DNA of 59,918 nucleotides from Enterobacter sp. (GCA_022649305.1 JALCNW010000021.1:1-59918); one strand, 5' to 3'. Counted from the first letter of the stretch, positions 38,710 to 47,370 are shown. Numbers and translations: made by a program. Notes: generated by a model not told the origin, from the letters alone.

Positions 38710-39545
38710 TGGAAACTAAATTTCTTTCTGATGGACGCAAGGTCGTTGTCGTTGGCGCGCTGAACAATCAGGAAACGATCGTTCAGGAAGTGTTTGTCAC
38801 GCAGCAGGGTGACGAAATCCCTGGTGGCGAGCGCTTTGTAGTTAAGAGCCTGCATGACCAACCCGTAGAAACATGGTCGTCTCGCGAAAAGGCAAAGCAA
38901 GAGAAAGCACTGGCTGATGCTAAGTTGAAAGTGGAAAGAATCAACACGGAAATTAGCAGCCTACAAAACACATTAAGCTTCTGGAAAGAAATGGTTAAGC
39001 AGGTTAAAGCGTTCTCTGACCATATCGATGAGGCTGATTTGGATCATTTCGCAGATGTAATGACCGGGCAAGTTAAGTTTGCCATTCGTCGTGATTACAG
39101 CGTGCCGAACATCGAAAGATTTGAAGATTTCATGTCTTCGATTGACAACTATTACGGACGTAAAAACTTTGAAGGCATCAAATGCTTATCACTTTTGGGC
39201 AGCACTAACGGAGATGTTGCTTTAAGAGTGAATCGCTATTCGGATGGAAGTGGCGGGAGCGATACGGTTGAGTTCTACAAGACAATTGATGAAGCCAGGT
39301 CGTGCGTTAAGCGCATTGCTCTGGAGAGACTCAATGGTAACGGATTAAGCATTGATGATGTCAAAAAGTGTTGCAGGATGGGGATTGTTTTCAGCAAGGA
39401 TGAGTTAGAGAAAATCAAAGATCGACTCTTCTCTGCGTCGGAAAAAAATCTTGCCCACTATCAGGAGAACTTCGATAAGCAGGTTGCTCAGATAAATGAT
39501 GGCAAGAAGACTATAGAGCAAATGCTTAACGAAGCAATTAACTAA
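38709..39545 (+). CDS. Hypothetical coiled-coil protein
   Basis: The ATG at 38709 overlaps the previous stop (TGATG). The 278-residue protein has a beta-rich N-terminal part, a coiled coil (KQEKALADAKLKVERINTEI), a middle domain and a second coiled coil at the C-terminus. It is moderately AT-rich. No family is seen. It closes the accessory block before the recombination genes. Confidence 0.6.
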   Translation: METKFLSDGRKVVVVGALNNQETIVQEVFVTQQGDEIPGGERFVVKSLHDQPVETWSSREKAKQEKALADAKLKVERINTEISSLQNTLSFWKEMVKQVKAFSDHIDEADLDHFADVMTGQVKFAIRRDYSVPNIERFEDFMSSIDNYYGRKNFEGIKCLSLLGSTNGDVALRVNRYSDGSGGSDTVEFYKTIDEARSCVKRIALERLNGNGLSIDDVKKCCRMGIVFSKDELEKIKDRLFSASEKNLAHYQENFDKQVAQINDGKKTIEQMLNEAIN

Positions 39546-39637
39546 CCATCACGCAATCGTAATCCCCCTCCCCCATTCATCACTCCCTGTCCGGCTATCG
39601 CAGACGGGAAGCGCACAACCAAATTTCAGGAGAAACC

Positions 39638-40639
39638 ATGAGCGAAGCAACGGACTTAACAGTTATCGAGATTAAACCAGACCAGGCTCCGGCGCTGTAT
39701 AAGTCCGGCGGCCTTGATGAATTTCTTGAGCAGATTCGTCAGGCAGTAAACGAAGTTCCGGACCTGACTACGAAGAAAGGCCGTGACCGCGTAGCGTCAC
39801 TGGCGGCGCAGGTATCCCGCAGCAAGACCGCAATCGAAAAGCCGGGCCGAGAATACCTGAAGCGCCTCAAAGAAGCTGTGAAGCCAGCAGAGGCGGAGAT
39901 TAAGAAGTTCGTCGATGCATGCGATGAAATCCGCGATGAAACGCGACGCCCGCTGACTGAATGGGAAGCAGAGCAGGAACGTATCAAGGCAGAGGAGAAA
40001 GCCAAACGCGAAGCAGAGGAGTTGGCTAAGGAAATTGAGCTAGCTCATCGGGAGGCGCTCCTGGATAACATTGAATATGACCGCGAAGTGGCAGAGAAGA
40101 CAGCAGAAGCTGAACGCCAGCGCATCGCTCACGAAGAAGAACTGAAACGCCAGGCAGCAGAACAGGCCAAGCGAGAAGCGGAAGAGAAAGCAGCAGCAGA
40201 ACTAGCGGCAGCACAAAAGCGTGAAGCCGATGCTATCGCCGCTAAAGCACAGGCTGAATTGCTGGCTAAGCAAGCGCAGGAGCGTGCTGAGCGTGAAGCA
40301 AAGGAAGAGCAGGAACGTACTGCAAAACTGGCTCAGGAAGCTCGTGAACAAGCAGAGCGCGAGAAACAGGAAGCTATCGCAGCTGAGCAACGCAAGGCAC
40401 AGGAAGCCGCCGACAAGGTTCGTCGTGAAGCAGAGGCAAAGGAAGCAGCCCGGCTGGCAGAAGAGAAGCGTGTCGCTGATGAAGCCGTTAAACGAGCCGC
40501 CAACGTTGCTCACCAGAAACGCATCAATAACGAAGCAAAGGATGATTTTGTTAAAGGCGGAATTCCTGAAGAGTTTGCTCGCAAGGCTGTAGAACTCTTG
40601 GCTAAGCGTCAGGTTCGTAACGGATCAATCAACTACTGA
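39638..40639 (+). CDS. Long charged coiled-coil phage protein upstream of the annealase
   Basis: This 333-residue protein has an N-terminal 100 residues with a conserved-looking segment (DRVASLAAQVSRSKTAIEKPGREYLKRLKEAV), then about 170 residues of Ala/Glu/Lys/Arg coiled coil resembling TolA only by composition. The C-terminal domain reads EEFARKAVELLAKRQV. Similar proteins occur next to Rad52/Erf-type recombination genes; the role is unknown. Confidence 0.65.
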   Translation: MSEATDLTVIEIKPDQAPALYKSGGLDEFLEQIRQAVNEVPDLTTKKGRDRVASLAAQVSRSKTAIEKPGREYLKRLKEAVKPAEAEIKKFVDACDEIRDETRRPLTEWEAEQERIKAEEKAKREAEELAKEIELAHREALLDNIEYDREVAEKTAEAERQRIAHEEELKRQAAEQAKREAEEKAAAELAAAQKREADAIAAKAQAELLAKQAQERAEREAKEEQERTAKLAQEAREQAEREKQEAIAAEQRKAQEAADKVRREAEAKEAARLAEEKRVADEAVKRAANVAHQKRINNEAKDDFVKGGIPEEFARKAVELLAKRQVRNGSINY

Positions 40640-40647
40640 GGTTGCCC

Positions 40648-40845
40648 ATGAATATCACATGCGAGTGCGTGGATATGCGCACATCTGTAAGCCCTCACAA
40701 CAACATCAGAATTGAACTGGAAGGTGTCTTGCTGACAGGCAAGATTGATACCAAAGAGGTCCTCAAACAACTGGATTGGGGTGTGGTCTTTGAGTGCCTG
40801 GCTGAGCATGGTTATACGGTAACAAAGCAGGAGCACGCAGCATGA
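40648..40845 (+). CDS. Small hypothetical protein
   Basis: The start MNITCECVDMRTSVSPHNN at 40648 has GAGG 6 nt upstream. The 65-residue protein ends WGVVFECLAEHGYTVTKQE. Not recognised. Overlapped by the next start. Confidence 0.6.
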   Translation: MNITCECVDMRTSVSPHNNIRIELEGVLLTGKIDTKEVLKQLDWGVVFECLAEHGYTVTKQEHAA

Positions 40846-40997
40846 GCGCGGTAGAGCGTTGGGGAGAGGATGAATTTGTTCGGCTGATGAGCGGCGAGAT
40901 CGCCGCAGAAGCGGATGACGATGAACCGGTTAACCTGGCTGCTGAGAGACAGAATCCAGTGATTAGCTGGTCTGAATTTGCAGGAGACTTCACATGA
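40842..40997 (+). CDS. Small acidic protein before the annealase
   Basis: A 51-codon frame starts at 40842 (MSAVERWGEDEFVRLMSGE) and ends in the ATG of the annealase gene. Both overlaps are 4 bp, and AGGAG precedes it. Acidic; possibly a recombination accessory factor, but unknown. Confidence 0.6.
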   Translation: MSAVERWGEDEFVRLMSGEIAAEADDDEPVNLAAERQNPVISWSEFAGDFT

Positions 40998-41704
40998 ACC
41001 TAGATCTGTTAGACGAACCGTTCGCCACCGACGATATCGAGTGGCGCATACAGCAAGCAGGGAAAGCGAGCAAAGGAATTTGGGCCAAGGTGCTGGCATA
41101 TGTCACCAACCGGGCAATTATGAAGCGCCTTGACGAAGTATGCGGTAAGGCTGGATGGCGTAACGAATATAGAGACATCCCTAATAACGGAGGTGTTGAG
41201 TGCGGCATATCTATCAAAGTTGGTGATGAGTGGATCACTAAGTGGGATGCCGCTGAAAACACTCAGGTGGAGGCTGTTAAGGGTGGTAGATCCGGCGCGA
41301 TGAAGCGAGCCGCTGTCCAGTGGGGTATCGGTCGGTACCTCTACAATCTGGAAGAGGGTTTCGCCGTAATCTCTACTGAACGCGCTGATGGATTCCATTA
41401 CGCTAAGTCGAAAGATGCTGGCGTATTTTACTGGAAGCCGCCTTCCCTCCCAGCCTGGGCATTGCCCGACGGAACAGTGATAAAAGCAGAAGAACAAACA
41501 CCAAAAGCAACACCACCTGAAGGCGTAGATGCAGACAAGATTCTCTCCGACTTCTCTCAGTACGCAAGCACCGAAAATAACAGTAAGAAGCTTCAGGAGC
41601 GATACGCCGCGACGTGGTCAAGCCTGAATGGTTTTGCTGATCACCAGACTAAGTGCAAAGACGTAACCGGCATCAGACTCAAAGAACTTAAACAGGCGGC
41701 ATAA
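40994..41704 (+). CDS. Rad52/22-family single-strand annealing protein
   Basis: This 236-residue protein has Rad52-like segments WRIQQAGKASKGIWAKVLAYVTNRAIMKRLDEV, ECGISIKVGDEWITKWDAAE and GRSGAMKRAAVQWGIGRYLYNL. The C-terminal part is a flexible tail. It anneals complementary strands in phage recombination. It is immediately followed by SSB, its usual partner. Confidence 0.88.
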   Translation: MNLDLLDEPFATDDIEWRIQQAGKASKGIWAKVLAYVTNRAIMKRLDEVCGKAGWRNEYRDIPNNGGVECGISIKVGDEWITKWDAAENTQVEAVKGGRSGAMKRAAVQWGIGRYLYNLEEGFAVISTERADGFHYAKSKDAGVFYWKPPSLPAWALPDGTVIKAEEQTPKATPPEGVDADKILSDFSQYASTENNSKKLQERYAATWSSLNGFADHQTKCKDVTGIRLKELKQAA

Positions 41705-42202
41705 ATGGCAAGTAGAGGCGTTAATAAAGTTATCCTGGTAGGAAATCTCGGCGGAGATCCTGAGGTTAGATACCTCCCTAGTGGTGGCGCAGTAGCAAAC
41801 ATCACTCTAGCAACTTCTGAGTCGTGGCGTGATAAGGCGACTGGTGAGCAGAAAGAACAGACCGAATGGCACCGGGTGGTACTGTTCGGCAAGCTGGCAG
41901 AAGTGGCTGGTGAATATCTGCGTAAAGGTTCTCAGGTGTATATCGAAGGTCAGCTTCGTACCCGTAAATGGACAGATCAGTCCGGCTCAGAGAAGTTCAC
42001 GACTGAAATCGTGGTTAACGTCGGTGGGGTTATGCAGATGCTTGGCGGTCGACAGGGAAGTGGCACACCAGCAGGAGGCAACCAGCAGCAACAGGGCGGA
42101 AACCAGTTCAGCGGCGGCGCGCAGTCTCGCCCTCGGCAGCAATCCGTACCGGCGCCGTCTAATGAACCCCCAATGGATTTCGACGACGACACTCCATTTT
42201 AA
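41705..42202 (+). CDS. ssb: Single-stranded DNA-binding protein
   Basis: This 165-residue protein has an OB fold at residues 1-112 ([41 protein letters not shown]), a Gln/Gly-rich linker and the acidic partner-binding tail DFDDDTPF, as in host SSB. It starts directly after the annealase stop. Confidence 0.95.
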   Translation: MASRGVNKVILVGNLGGDPEVRYLPSGGAVANITLATSESWRDKATGEQKEQTEWHRVVLFGKLAEVAGEYLRKGSQVYIEGQLRTRKWTDQSGSEKFTTEIVVNVGGVMQMLGGRQGSGTPAGGNQQQQGGNQFSGGAQSRPRQQSVPAPSNEPPMDFDDDTPF

Positions 42203-42223
42203 AAATACCGACTCTTATTAATT

Positions 42224-42258
42224 GGAATAGCCGATCCCCGCTAGGGATTAGGCTATCC
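42224..42258 (+). other. Imperfect hairpin between ssb and exonuclease
   Basis: Arms GGAATAGCC...CCC and GGG...GGCTATCC pair over about 13 bp with small bulges and a 5-nt loop; no T run follows. A processing or partial attenuation site is possible. Confidence 0.45.
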
Positions 42259-42277
42259 AAAAATCAAAGGAATCCAC

Positions 42278-42970
42278 ATGAACATCTTTCTAGATATCGA
42301 AACGATCCCATCTCAGGATGAAGCTTTTAAGCAGAAAATTGCCGATTCTATTACCGCACCTGGGCAGTACAAAAAGCCTGAAAGCATAAAAGAGTGGCTC
42401 GACGCTAACCGAGAATCAGCAGCAGAAGAAGAATGGCGGAAAACCAGCTTCGACGGTGGTCGTGGTCAAATCTGCGTTATCTCAGTAGCCGCTGGAGATT
42501 CACCAGTAGAAACCTTCTACAGCGAAGACTGGGCAAACTCTGAGCCACAAATTATCGCTGGCCTGTTCGACTTCCTTAATCGCAATTACGACCCATCACG
42601 GAATATCCCGCCGACATTCATCGGGCATAACGTCGTGGCTTTCGATTTACGCTTCATCTTCCAACGAGCGGCAGTTCTTGGTATCGCACCGCCCCGCTTC
42701 ATCCCATTTAGCGCACGCCCCTGGGATAAGTCAGTTTTCGATACAATGATTCAATGGGCTGGGCATAACGGTCGCGTAAGCCTGGATAAGCTTTGCGAGG
42801 TGCTGAACCTTCCAAGGAAAGGTAGCGAGATAGGTGAAGAGATTGACGGCAGCATGGTTTGGGATTTCGTCCGCGACGGAAAAATCGCTCAGGTAGCCAA
42901 GTACTGCGAAGGCGACGTTGATCGCGTGCGTGAAATCTTCAAGCGCCTGACTTTCTCAAGCGCCGCCTAA
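42278..42970 (+). CDS. PolB-type 3'-5' exonuclease
   Basis: This 230-residue DEDD exonuclease has motif I FLDIETIP (Asp6, Glu8), motif II FIGHNVVAFDLRF and motif III AKYCEGDVDRV, matching the predicted 3'-5' exonuclease family related to DNA polymerase B. It likely supplies single strands for the annealase. Confidence 0.85.
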   Translation: MNIFLDIETIPSQDEAFKQKIADSITAPGQYKKPESIKEWLDANRESAAEEEWRKTSFDGGRGQICVISVAAGDSPVETFYSEDWANSEPQIIAGLFDFLNRNYDPSRNIPPTFIGHNVVAFDLRFIFQRAAVLGIAPPRFIPFSARPWDKSVFDTMIQWAGHNGRVSLDKLCEVLNLPRKGSEIGEEIDGSMVWDFVRDGKIAQVAKYCEGDVDRVREIFKRLTFSSAA

Positions 42971-43009
42971 TCCTCATTCAGCCAAGGAAGGCTAAATGGA
43001 GAGTTACCC

Positions 43010-43561
43010 ATGACCGATTATACCGGAAGTAATACGCCAGCCGATCAGCGTGATTTATGGCGCACTCCACCGGCCCTTTTCGCCTCGCTGGATGCTGAAT
43101 TCTGCTTTCAACTGGATGCAGCTGCCGCGCCTCATAACGCGCTGTGTCGCAAGTACATCACGGAAGAACAGAACACGCTGCAAACACCATGGGCTGACCA
43201 CCTAAATATGCCGGGCTATTGCTGGCTCAATCCACCATACAGCGACATCACGCCATTCGTGAAGAAAGCGGCGGCGGAGAGTCTGAACCAGATCGGCACT
43301 GTGATGCTGGTTCCGGCTGACACTTCGGTTGGCTGGTTTAAGGAGGCAATGGCGACCGCAAGCGAAGTTCGCTTAATCACTGCTGGTCGACTGGCATTTA
43401 TTAATCCGGTCACCGGTAAACCCGTAAGCGGTAACAACAAAGGGTCGATGTTAATCATCTGGCGACCCTATCCCCGCACTCACTGTGAATTCACCACTAT
43501 CGACCGTGACGAGTTGATGTCATTCGGCAACAAACTAATGGCGCGCCGGGAGGCAGCATGA
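43010..43561 (+). CDS. Phage N6-adenine DNA methyltransferase (Dam type)
   Basis: This 183-residue protein starts with the typical RDLWRTPPALFASLDAEF and has the catalytic motif NPPY (YCWLNPPYSD), then a C-terminal SGNNKGSMLIIWRP. The family methylates adenine in short motifs such as GATC and may protect phage DNA from restriction. Confidence 0.9.
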   Translation: MTDYTGSNTPADQRDLWRTPPALFASLDAEFCFQLDAAAAPHNALCRKYITEEQNTLQTPWADHLNMPGYCWLNPPYSDITPFVKKAAAESLNQIGTVMLVPADTSVGWFKEAMATASEVRLITAGRLAFINPVTGKPVSGNNKGSMLIIWRPYPRTHCEFTTIDRDELMSFGNKLMARREAA

Positions 43562-43749
43562 ACAGAGCTTCGCCAGTTGATTTAAGGAAATGCCTTGAGG
43601 CTGCCAACGGCCTTGCGCATATCGGGATTCGCTTTGTTCCGATCCCGGTAGCCACTGAAGAAGAATTCCAGGCGCTATCCGCCGTGCTTTCGAAAAAGCT
43701 TGAGCTGATGGCTGTTGAAGCAGAGAAAAATGAAGGTGGCACACCATGA
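43558..43749 (+). CDS. DUF1382 family protein
   Basis: This 63-residue protein starts NRASPVDLRKCLEAANGLA and contains IGIRFVPIPVATEEEF, the DUF1382 signature found in the pL operons of lambdoid phages. Function unknown. It has 4-bp overlaps on both sides. Confidence 0.8.
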   Translation: MNRASPVDLRKCLEAANGLAHIGIRFVPIPVATEEEFQALSAVLSKKLELMAVEAEKNEGGTP

Positions 43750-43967
43750 CTTCTGAAATCATCGACCAGGCCAGCGCTCTCGAAGAGATGATGCGCGAAA
43801 ACGCCATTCAGGCACACAGGCTAGACCATAGCGCAGTATCAGCAACGCACTGTGATGAGTGCGATGAACCTCTCAGCGATGAGCGCAGGAAAGCGTATCC
43901 GGGATGCACGATGTGTGTGGCATGCCTTCAGATTGTCGAGTTACGGAATAAGCAGAGGGGGATGTGA
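43746..43967 (+). CDS. TraR/DksA-type zinc-finger protein
   Basis: This 73-residue protein has an N-terminal helix, then the four-Cys zinc finger CDECDEPLSDERR ... GCTMCVACLQI. Short phage TraR-like proteins can bind RNA polymerase through the secondary channel as DksA/TraR do. Confidence 0.85.
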   Translation: MTSEIIDQASALEEMMRENAIQAHRLDHSAVSATHCDECDEPLSDERRKAYPGCTMCVACLQIVELRNKQRGM

Positions 43968-44170
43968 TGGAACTAACGAAGGGTAAAGTTTACAACGTTG
44001 ATCCGGATGAATGGATGCTCCACAGCCGGGCCGAATACCACTCAACCTTTAACAGGCAGTGCGACGGCATGCCTTTGCACAACATGATTATCCGTATGCG
44101 TGACGGTGATTTAGAAGTGTCCACATTCGCTACGGCCAACATCCTTTCCGAAGCAGAGGAGCCGGTGTGA
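43967..44170 (+). CDS. Small hypothetical protein
   Basis: This 67-residue protein starts at the ATG overlapping the previous stop (MELTKGKVYNVDPDEW) and ends TANILSEAEEPV. No family is recognised; coupling supports expression. Confidence 0.6.
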   Translation: MELTKGKVYNVDPDEWMLHSRAEYHSTFNRQCDGMPLHNMIIRMRDGDLEVSTFATANILSEAEEPV

Positions 44171-44466
44171 TGGATTACAGCAAACTAAGCGATGTGGAGA
44201 TAAACCACGCGGTTGCAAGTGTGTTACCTGGTAGATATATCACCTATCCAGACCATGTAATGAATTCGGAAACAGAAGAAGACTTCGACCCATGCAACAA
44301 CCCGGCAGACGCATGGCCGATTATTGTTAACAGCAGAATTAACTTAACTACTTGTGTGGATTTGTGGTCGGCAGTCAGCGGTGGTTGCCAACACTTCCAC
44401 GAAAACCCACTCCGCGGCGCAATGATTGTGTTTCTCATGGTGCAGGGAGGGAAAGATGATAAGTAA
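44170..44466 (+). CDS. ninX: NinX (DUF2591) protein
   Basis: This 98-residue protein starts MDYSKLSDVEINHAVASVL and has FDPCNNPADAWPIIVNSRI and NPLRGAMIVFLMVQ, the NinX/DUF2591 pattern. Function unknown. Its last 11 bp overlap the start of the HNH gene. Confidence 0.82.
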   Translation: MDYSKLSDVEINHAVASVLPGRYITYPDHVMNSETEEDFDPCNNPADAWPIIVNSRINLTTCVDLWSAVSGGCQHFHENPLRGAMIVFLMVQGGKDDK

Positions 44467-44989
44467 GCTGAAGGAACTATATTCCTACAATCCTGATACC
44501 GGTGAATTTACTAGAAAGAATAAATTGAACGGAACTGGGAGAGGAGTGATTGGTGAACAGGTTGGTTCGCTTGGTGTTAAAGGCTATCTGAGCATTTTCC
44601 ATAACAACAAGCACTATAGTTTGCACAGGCTTGCCTGGGCTTTCACATACGGATACTACCCATCATCTCTTATCGATCACATCAATGGGAATCGCGCCGA
44701 TAACAGGATAAGCAACCTGAGGGAAACCAATAGAAAAGGAAACGCTTATAACTCCAAACTTTTCTCAAACAACACCACCGGTTACAAAGGGGTGACGAAA
44801 CTTAAAGGCGGCAAATTCAGAGCACAGGCGAGGCTGAATGGGGAAAAAATCCATATCGGTACATTCTTGACGGCTGAGTCTGCTGCTGAGGCTTACCGTG
44901 AATTCTCTATCAAAAACCACGGAGAGTTCTCACCTTTCCAGGAGTCAGCCAATGTTCCAGCTAATCCAGCGCGGTCAGATTTACGCTGA
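44456..44989 (+). CDS. Second HNH endonuclease with AP2-like domain
   Basis: The start MISKLKELYSYNPDTGEF at 44456 has GGGAGG upstream. The 177-residue protein has an HNH core (YSLHRLAWAFTYGYYPSSL, IDHINGNRADNRISNLRET) and an AP2-like part (TTGYKGVTKLKGGKFRAQAR). Similar in layout to the gene at 36381-36920 but clearly diverged. It is embedded between overlapping genes, as homing elements often are. Confidence 0.85.
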   Translation: MISKLKELYSYNPDTGEFTRKNKLNGTGRGVIGEQVGSLGVKGYLSIFHNNKHYSLHRLAWAFTYGYYPSSLIDHINGNRADNRISNLRETNRKGNAYNSKLFSNNTTGYKGVTKLKGGKFRAQARLNGEKIHIGTFLTAESAAEAYREFSIKNHGEFSPFQESANVPANPARSDLR

Positions 44990-45194
44990 CCAGCATAACT
45001 GGCCCGTAATAATCCATTCAGTCACATCACAGATAGTCCGCTACTGGCGACAAGGTCGGATTAACACCGCTTCAATCGACCGATTTTCTAACGATTTCGA
45101 GTATCTCGACTTTCACGAGGCGAGACGTATTCGTGCCGAACTTGAGACGAGCGAACACATTAAATCGCTACGTGCAATGCAGCGCGTGGCATGA
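44952..45194 (+). CDS. DUF4222 family protein
   Basis: The start MFQLIQRGQIYADQHNWP at 44952 has AGGAG upstream, inside the end of the HNH gene. The 80-residue protein has the DUF4222 pattern IIHSVTSQIVRYWRQGR. Common next to lambdoid int-xis; function unknown. Confidence 0.8.
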   Translation: MFQLIQRGQIYADQHNWPVIIHSVTSQIVRYWRQGRINTASIDRFSNDFEYLDFHEARRIRAELETSEHIKSLRAMQRVA

Positions 45195-45203
45195 GGAGAG
45201 AGT

Positions 45204-45380
45204 ATGCAGTGGATAGATAAAAAAGAGAGCATGCCTGACACGAATAGTAAGAAGCGCGTTCTCGTATTTACCCCAACACAGCACGAAGACATGCGCTACC
45301 GACTTGTTCCGTCTTCGCTATTTAAGGCTGTTTGCCGGGATGGAACGCACTGGATGTACGTTGATGACCCGGAAGAATGA
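45204..45380 (+). CDS. Small DUF551-like protein
   Basis: A 58-codon frame starts at 45204 (MQWIDKKESMPDTNSKKRVL) with GGAGAG upstream and ends YVDDPEE. The QWI...MPD...VLVF opening resembles short DUF551 proteins. A 23-nt hairpin (45389-45411) and a terminator follow. Confidence 0.65.
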   Translation: MQWIDKKESMPDTNSKKRVLVFTPTQHEDMRYRLVPSSLFKAVCRDGTHWMYVDDPEE

Positions 45381-45445
45381 CGCAACTTATAGCCAGTTAT
45401 GAGCTGGCTATTGGGTGCGAAAGCCCATCATCCCTTGATGTTATT

Positions 45446-45470
45446 GCCCCGCTAGTCGGGGCTTCTTTTT
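45446..45470 (+). terminator. Intrinsic terminator before the xis region
   Basis: The stem GCCCC / GGGGC with a 7-nt loop is followed by TTCTTTTT. It separates the recombination/accessory genes from the xis-int segment. Confidence 0.75.
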
Positions 45471-45481
45471 GGGAGTAAATC

Positions 45482-45598
45482 ATGCAAATGAACCCAGTAG
45501 CAATCGTCATCATGCTTCTTACCGCATGGATGGGTATTTCATCGTTCATGAGTCAACCGGAGGGATTGAGATGGCTGCTTTTAATGTGGGCGCAATAG
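45482..45598 (+). CDS. Tiny membrane protein
   Basis: A 38-codon frame starts at 45482 (MQMNPVAIVIMLLTAWMGIS) with GGGAG upstream. Mostly one hydrophobic helix. It overlaps the start of the broken YodC-like gene. Confidence 0.55.
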   Translation: MQMNPVAIVIMLLTAWMGISSFMSQPEGLRWLLLMWAQ

Positions 45599-45771
45599 TC
45601 CAGATGAAGTCAGGCGGCATACACGGAGTTGTTGATAGCCAGCTTGAGTCGGAAAGCGATCACCCAAAATACTAGTGCCGATGGGACGACGGTACATATC
45701 AGGTGCATTACGAACACGAACTACGGGCTGCCACTGTGGACGGCCCGCAACTGTATAAGAAACTGGCGTAA
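45571..45771 (+). pseudogene. YodC-like (DUF2158) gene interrupted by an amber stop
   Basis: The 67-codon frame starts MAAFNVGAIVQMKSGGIHG, typical of DUF2158, and runs to TAA at 45771, but codon 35 is TAG (45673-45675). After it the reading continues in frame with CRWDDGTYQVHYEHELR, the family's second half. In relatives this position precedes Cys-Arg-Trp and is often Trp, so a TGG to TAG change is likely. Alternatively an amber suppressor could restore it. Confidence 0.7.
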
Positions 45772-45780
45772 GGAATGACT

Positions 45781-46026
45781 ATGAGCGAAATGACCTTAAT
45801 CATGCCCAACGACTGGGTTACTGAGAAAAAGCTGATCGAGATTACTGGCCTGCGCCCGGGAACAATAGAGGCAGCGCGCAAAAACTCGTGGATGGTTGGC
45901 CGGGAATATCTTCACGTTGCACCAGATGGAAACCCAAAGCCATCGAGCGAGTGCATGTACAACCGTAAGGCAGTCGACCAGTGGGTTGAAAGCCTCAAGA
46001 AGAAACAGCCGGGTGCGCACCAATGA
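45781..46026 (+). CDS. xis: Excisionase (Xis-like)
   Basis: The second Met (45781) is favoured because AAGGA lies 6 nt before it, whereas it abuts the first Met at 45775. The 81-residue protein has a winged-helix excisionase pattern (NDWVTEKKLIEITGLRPGTIEAAR ending KAVDQWVESL). It directs integrase toward excision. It lies just before int, on the same strand. Confidence 0.85.
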   Translation: MSEMTLIMPNDWVTEKKLIEITGLRPGTIEAARKNSWMVGREYLHVAPDGNPKPSSECMYNRKAVDQWVESLKKKQPGAHQ

Positions 46027-46071
46027 AGATCCGTTTATGCTTAGCGGGCTCTTGGGCGTCAGGAGGGAGAT

Positions 46072-47370
46072 ATGGCTAAGTCAGCATACCCAACAGGCGT
46101 TGAAAATCATGGCGGCAATCTGCGCATATGGTTTATCTACAAAGGAATAAGGGTAAGGGAAAACCTTGGCGTACCGGATGTACCAAAAAACAGGAAAGTA
46201 GCCGGTGAACTTCGCGCATCTGTCTGCTATGCGATCAAAACGGGGAATTTCAATTACGCCGCTCAATTTCCTGAGTCGCCTAATCTTAAAAGGTTTGGTG
46301 CTGAGACTAAGGAGATCACTGTCAGCGAATTGGCCGGTAAGTGGCTTGAGCTAAAGCGGATGGAGATCAGCACCAATGCGATGTCACGCTATTCATCTAT
46401 TGCTCGCAACATGGTGCCGAGGATTGGCGGGGACAGACTGGTTTCTGCGGTGACGCAGGAAGACATGCTGTTTATCAGGAAGGAATTGCTGACCGGTTAT
46501 CAAACCCTTAAAGCGGGTCACAAAACACCGGTTAAGGGGCGCACTGTCAGAACGGTCAACAATTACATGAAGACCATGGCTGGCATGTTCAAGTTTGCGG
46601 CAGAAAGCGGATATTTGAAGGTAAGTCCTTTCAGCGGGATTGCCCTTCTCAAGCGTTCACGTTGTGAGCCAGATCCACTGACGCGAGATGAGTTCATCAG
46701 GATGATTAACGCATCAGCAACTCAGCAACTGAAAAACATGTGGTCTCTAGCAGTGTATACCGGTGTGCGCCATGGAGAACTGGTGTCGCTGGCATGGGAA
46801 GATATAGACCTGAAGGCTGGAACTATGATGATCCGCCGTAACCACACATTAACGAAGGAGTTCACCCTTCCGAAAACTGAGGCCGGTACGAATCGAATCA
46901 TCAACCTTATACAGCCAGCCATCGACGTGCTGAAGAGTCAGGCGGAATTAACCCGACTCGGAAAGCAATATGAGGTTGAGGTGAAACTTCGTGAGTTTGG
47001 ACGCACCGAAGTTCACCCCTGTACTTTCTTGTTCAACCCACAAGTCGGATCGCGTAAAGGCCGTGCAGGGCATCATTACGCAGTAGGCTCGATTAACCAG
47101 TCATGGGAGGTTGCAATGCGACGCGCCGGGATTCGCTATCGCAGAGCATATCAGTCACGACACACGTATGCATGCTGGTCACTGGCAGCCGGTGCCAACC
47201 CAAACTTCATCGCGAAGCAAATGGGCCATACCGACGCGCAAATGGTTTACCGGGTATACGGATCCTGGATGGCTGAAAACAATCAGGACCAGGTGCTCAT
47301 TCTCAACCAGAAATTAAGCGAGTTTGCCCCATCCATGCCCCACGCAGTAGGATCTGCCGTGATTAGCTAA
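46072..47370 (+). CDS. int: Tyrosine-recombinase integrase
   Basis: This 432-residue protein has an N-terminal arm-type-site-binding domain (GNLRIWFIYKGIRVRENLG), a core-binding domain (about 82-180) and a catalytic domain with Arg233 (TGVRHGE), Arg363 (QSRHTYACW), His386 (MGHTDAQ) and Tyr396 (VYGSW). The first catalytic His is Tyr360, a known variant of this group. The gene ends 24 bp from the fliE stop, so the attachment core should lie in or next to the fliE 3' end. Confidence 0.93.
   Translation: MAKSAYPTGVENHGGNLRIWFIYKGIRVRENLGVPDVPKNRKVAGELRASVCYAIKTGNFNYAAQFPESPNLKRFGAETKEITVSELAGKWLELKRMEISTNAMSRYSSIARNMVPRIGGDRLVSAVTQEDMLFIRKELLTGYQTLKAGHKTPVKGRTVRTVNNYMKTMAGMFKFAAESGYLKVSPFSGIALLKRSRCEPDPLTRDEFIRMINASATQQLKNMWSLAVYTGVRHGELVSLAWEDIDLKAGTMMIRRNHTLTKEFTLPKTEAGTNRIINLIQPAIDVLKSQAELTRLGKQYEVEVKLREFGRTEVHPCTFLFNPQVGSRKGRAGHHYAVGSINQSWEVAMRRAGIRYRRAYQSRHTYACWSLAAGANPNFIAKQMGHTDAQMVYRVYGSWMAENNQDQVLILNQKLSEFAPSMPHAVGSAVIS

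Noticed and set aside
40202..40513. Antisense ORF of 103 residues in the coiled-coil gene
   Set aside because: Phe/Cys/Leu-rich composition is the complement of Ala/Glu/Lys codons; no start signals.
39638..40639. True TolA homologue
   Set aside because: Resemblance is limited to Ala/Glu/Lys composition; there is no membrane span and no TolA C-terminal domain.
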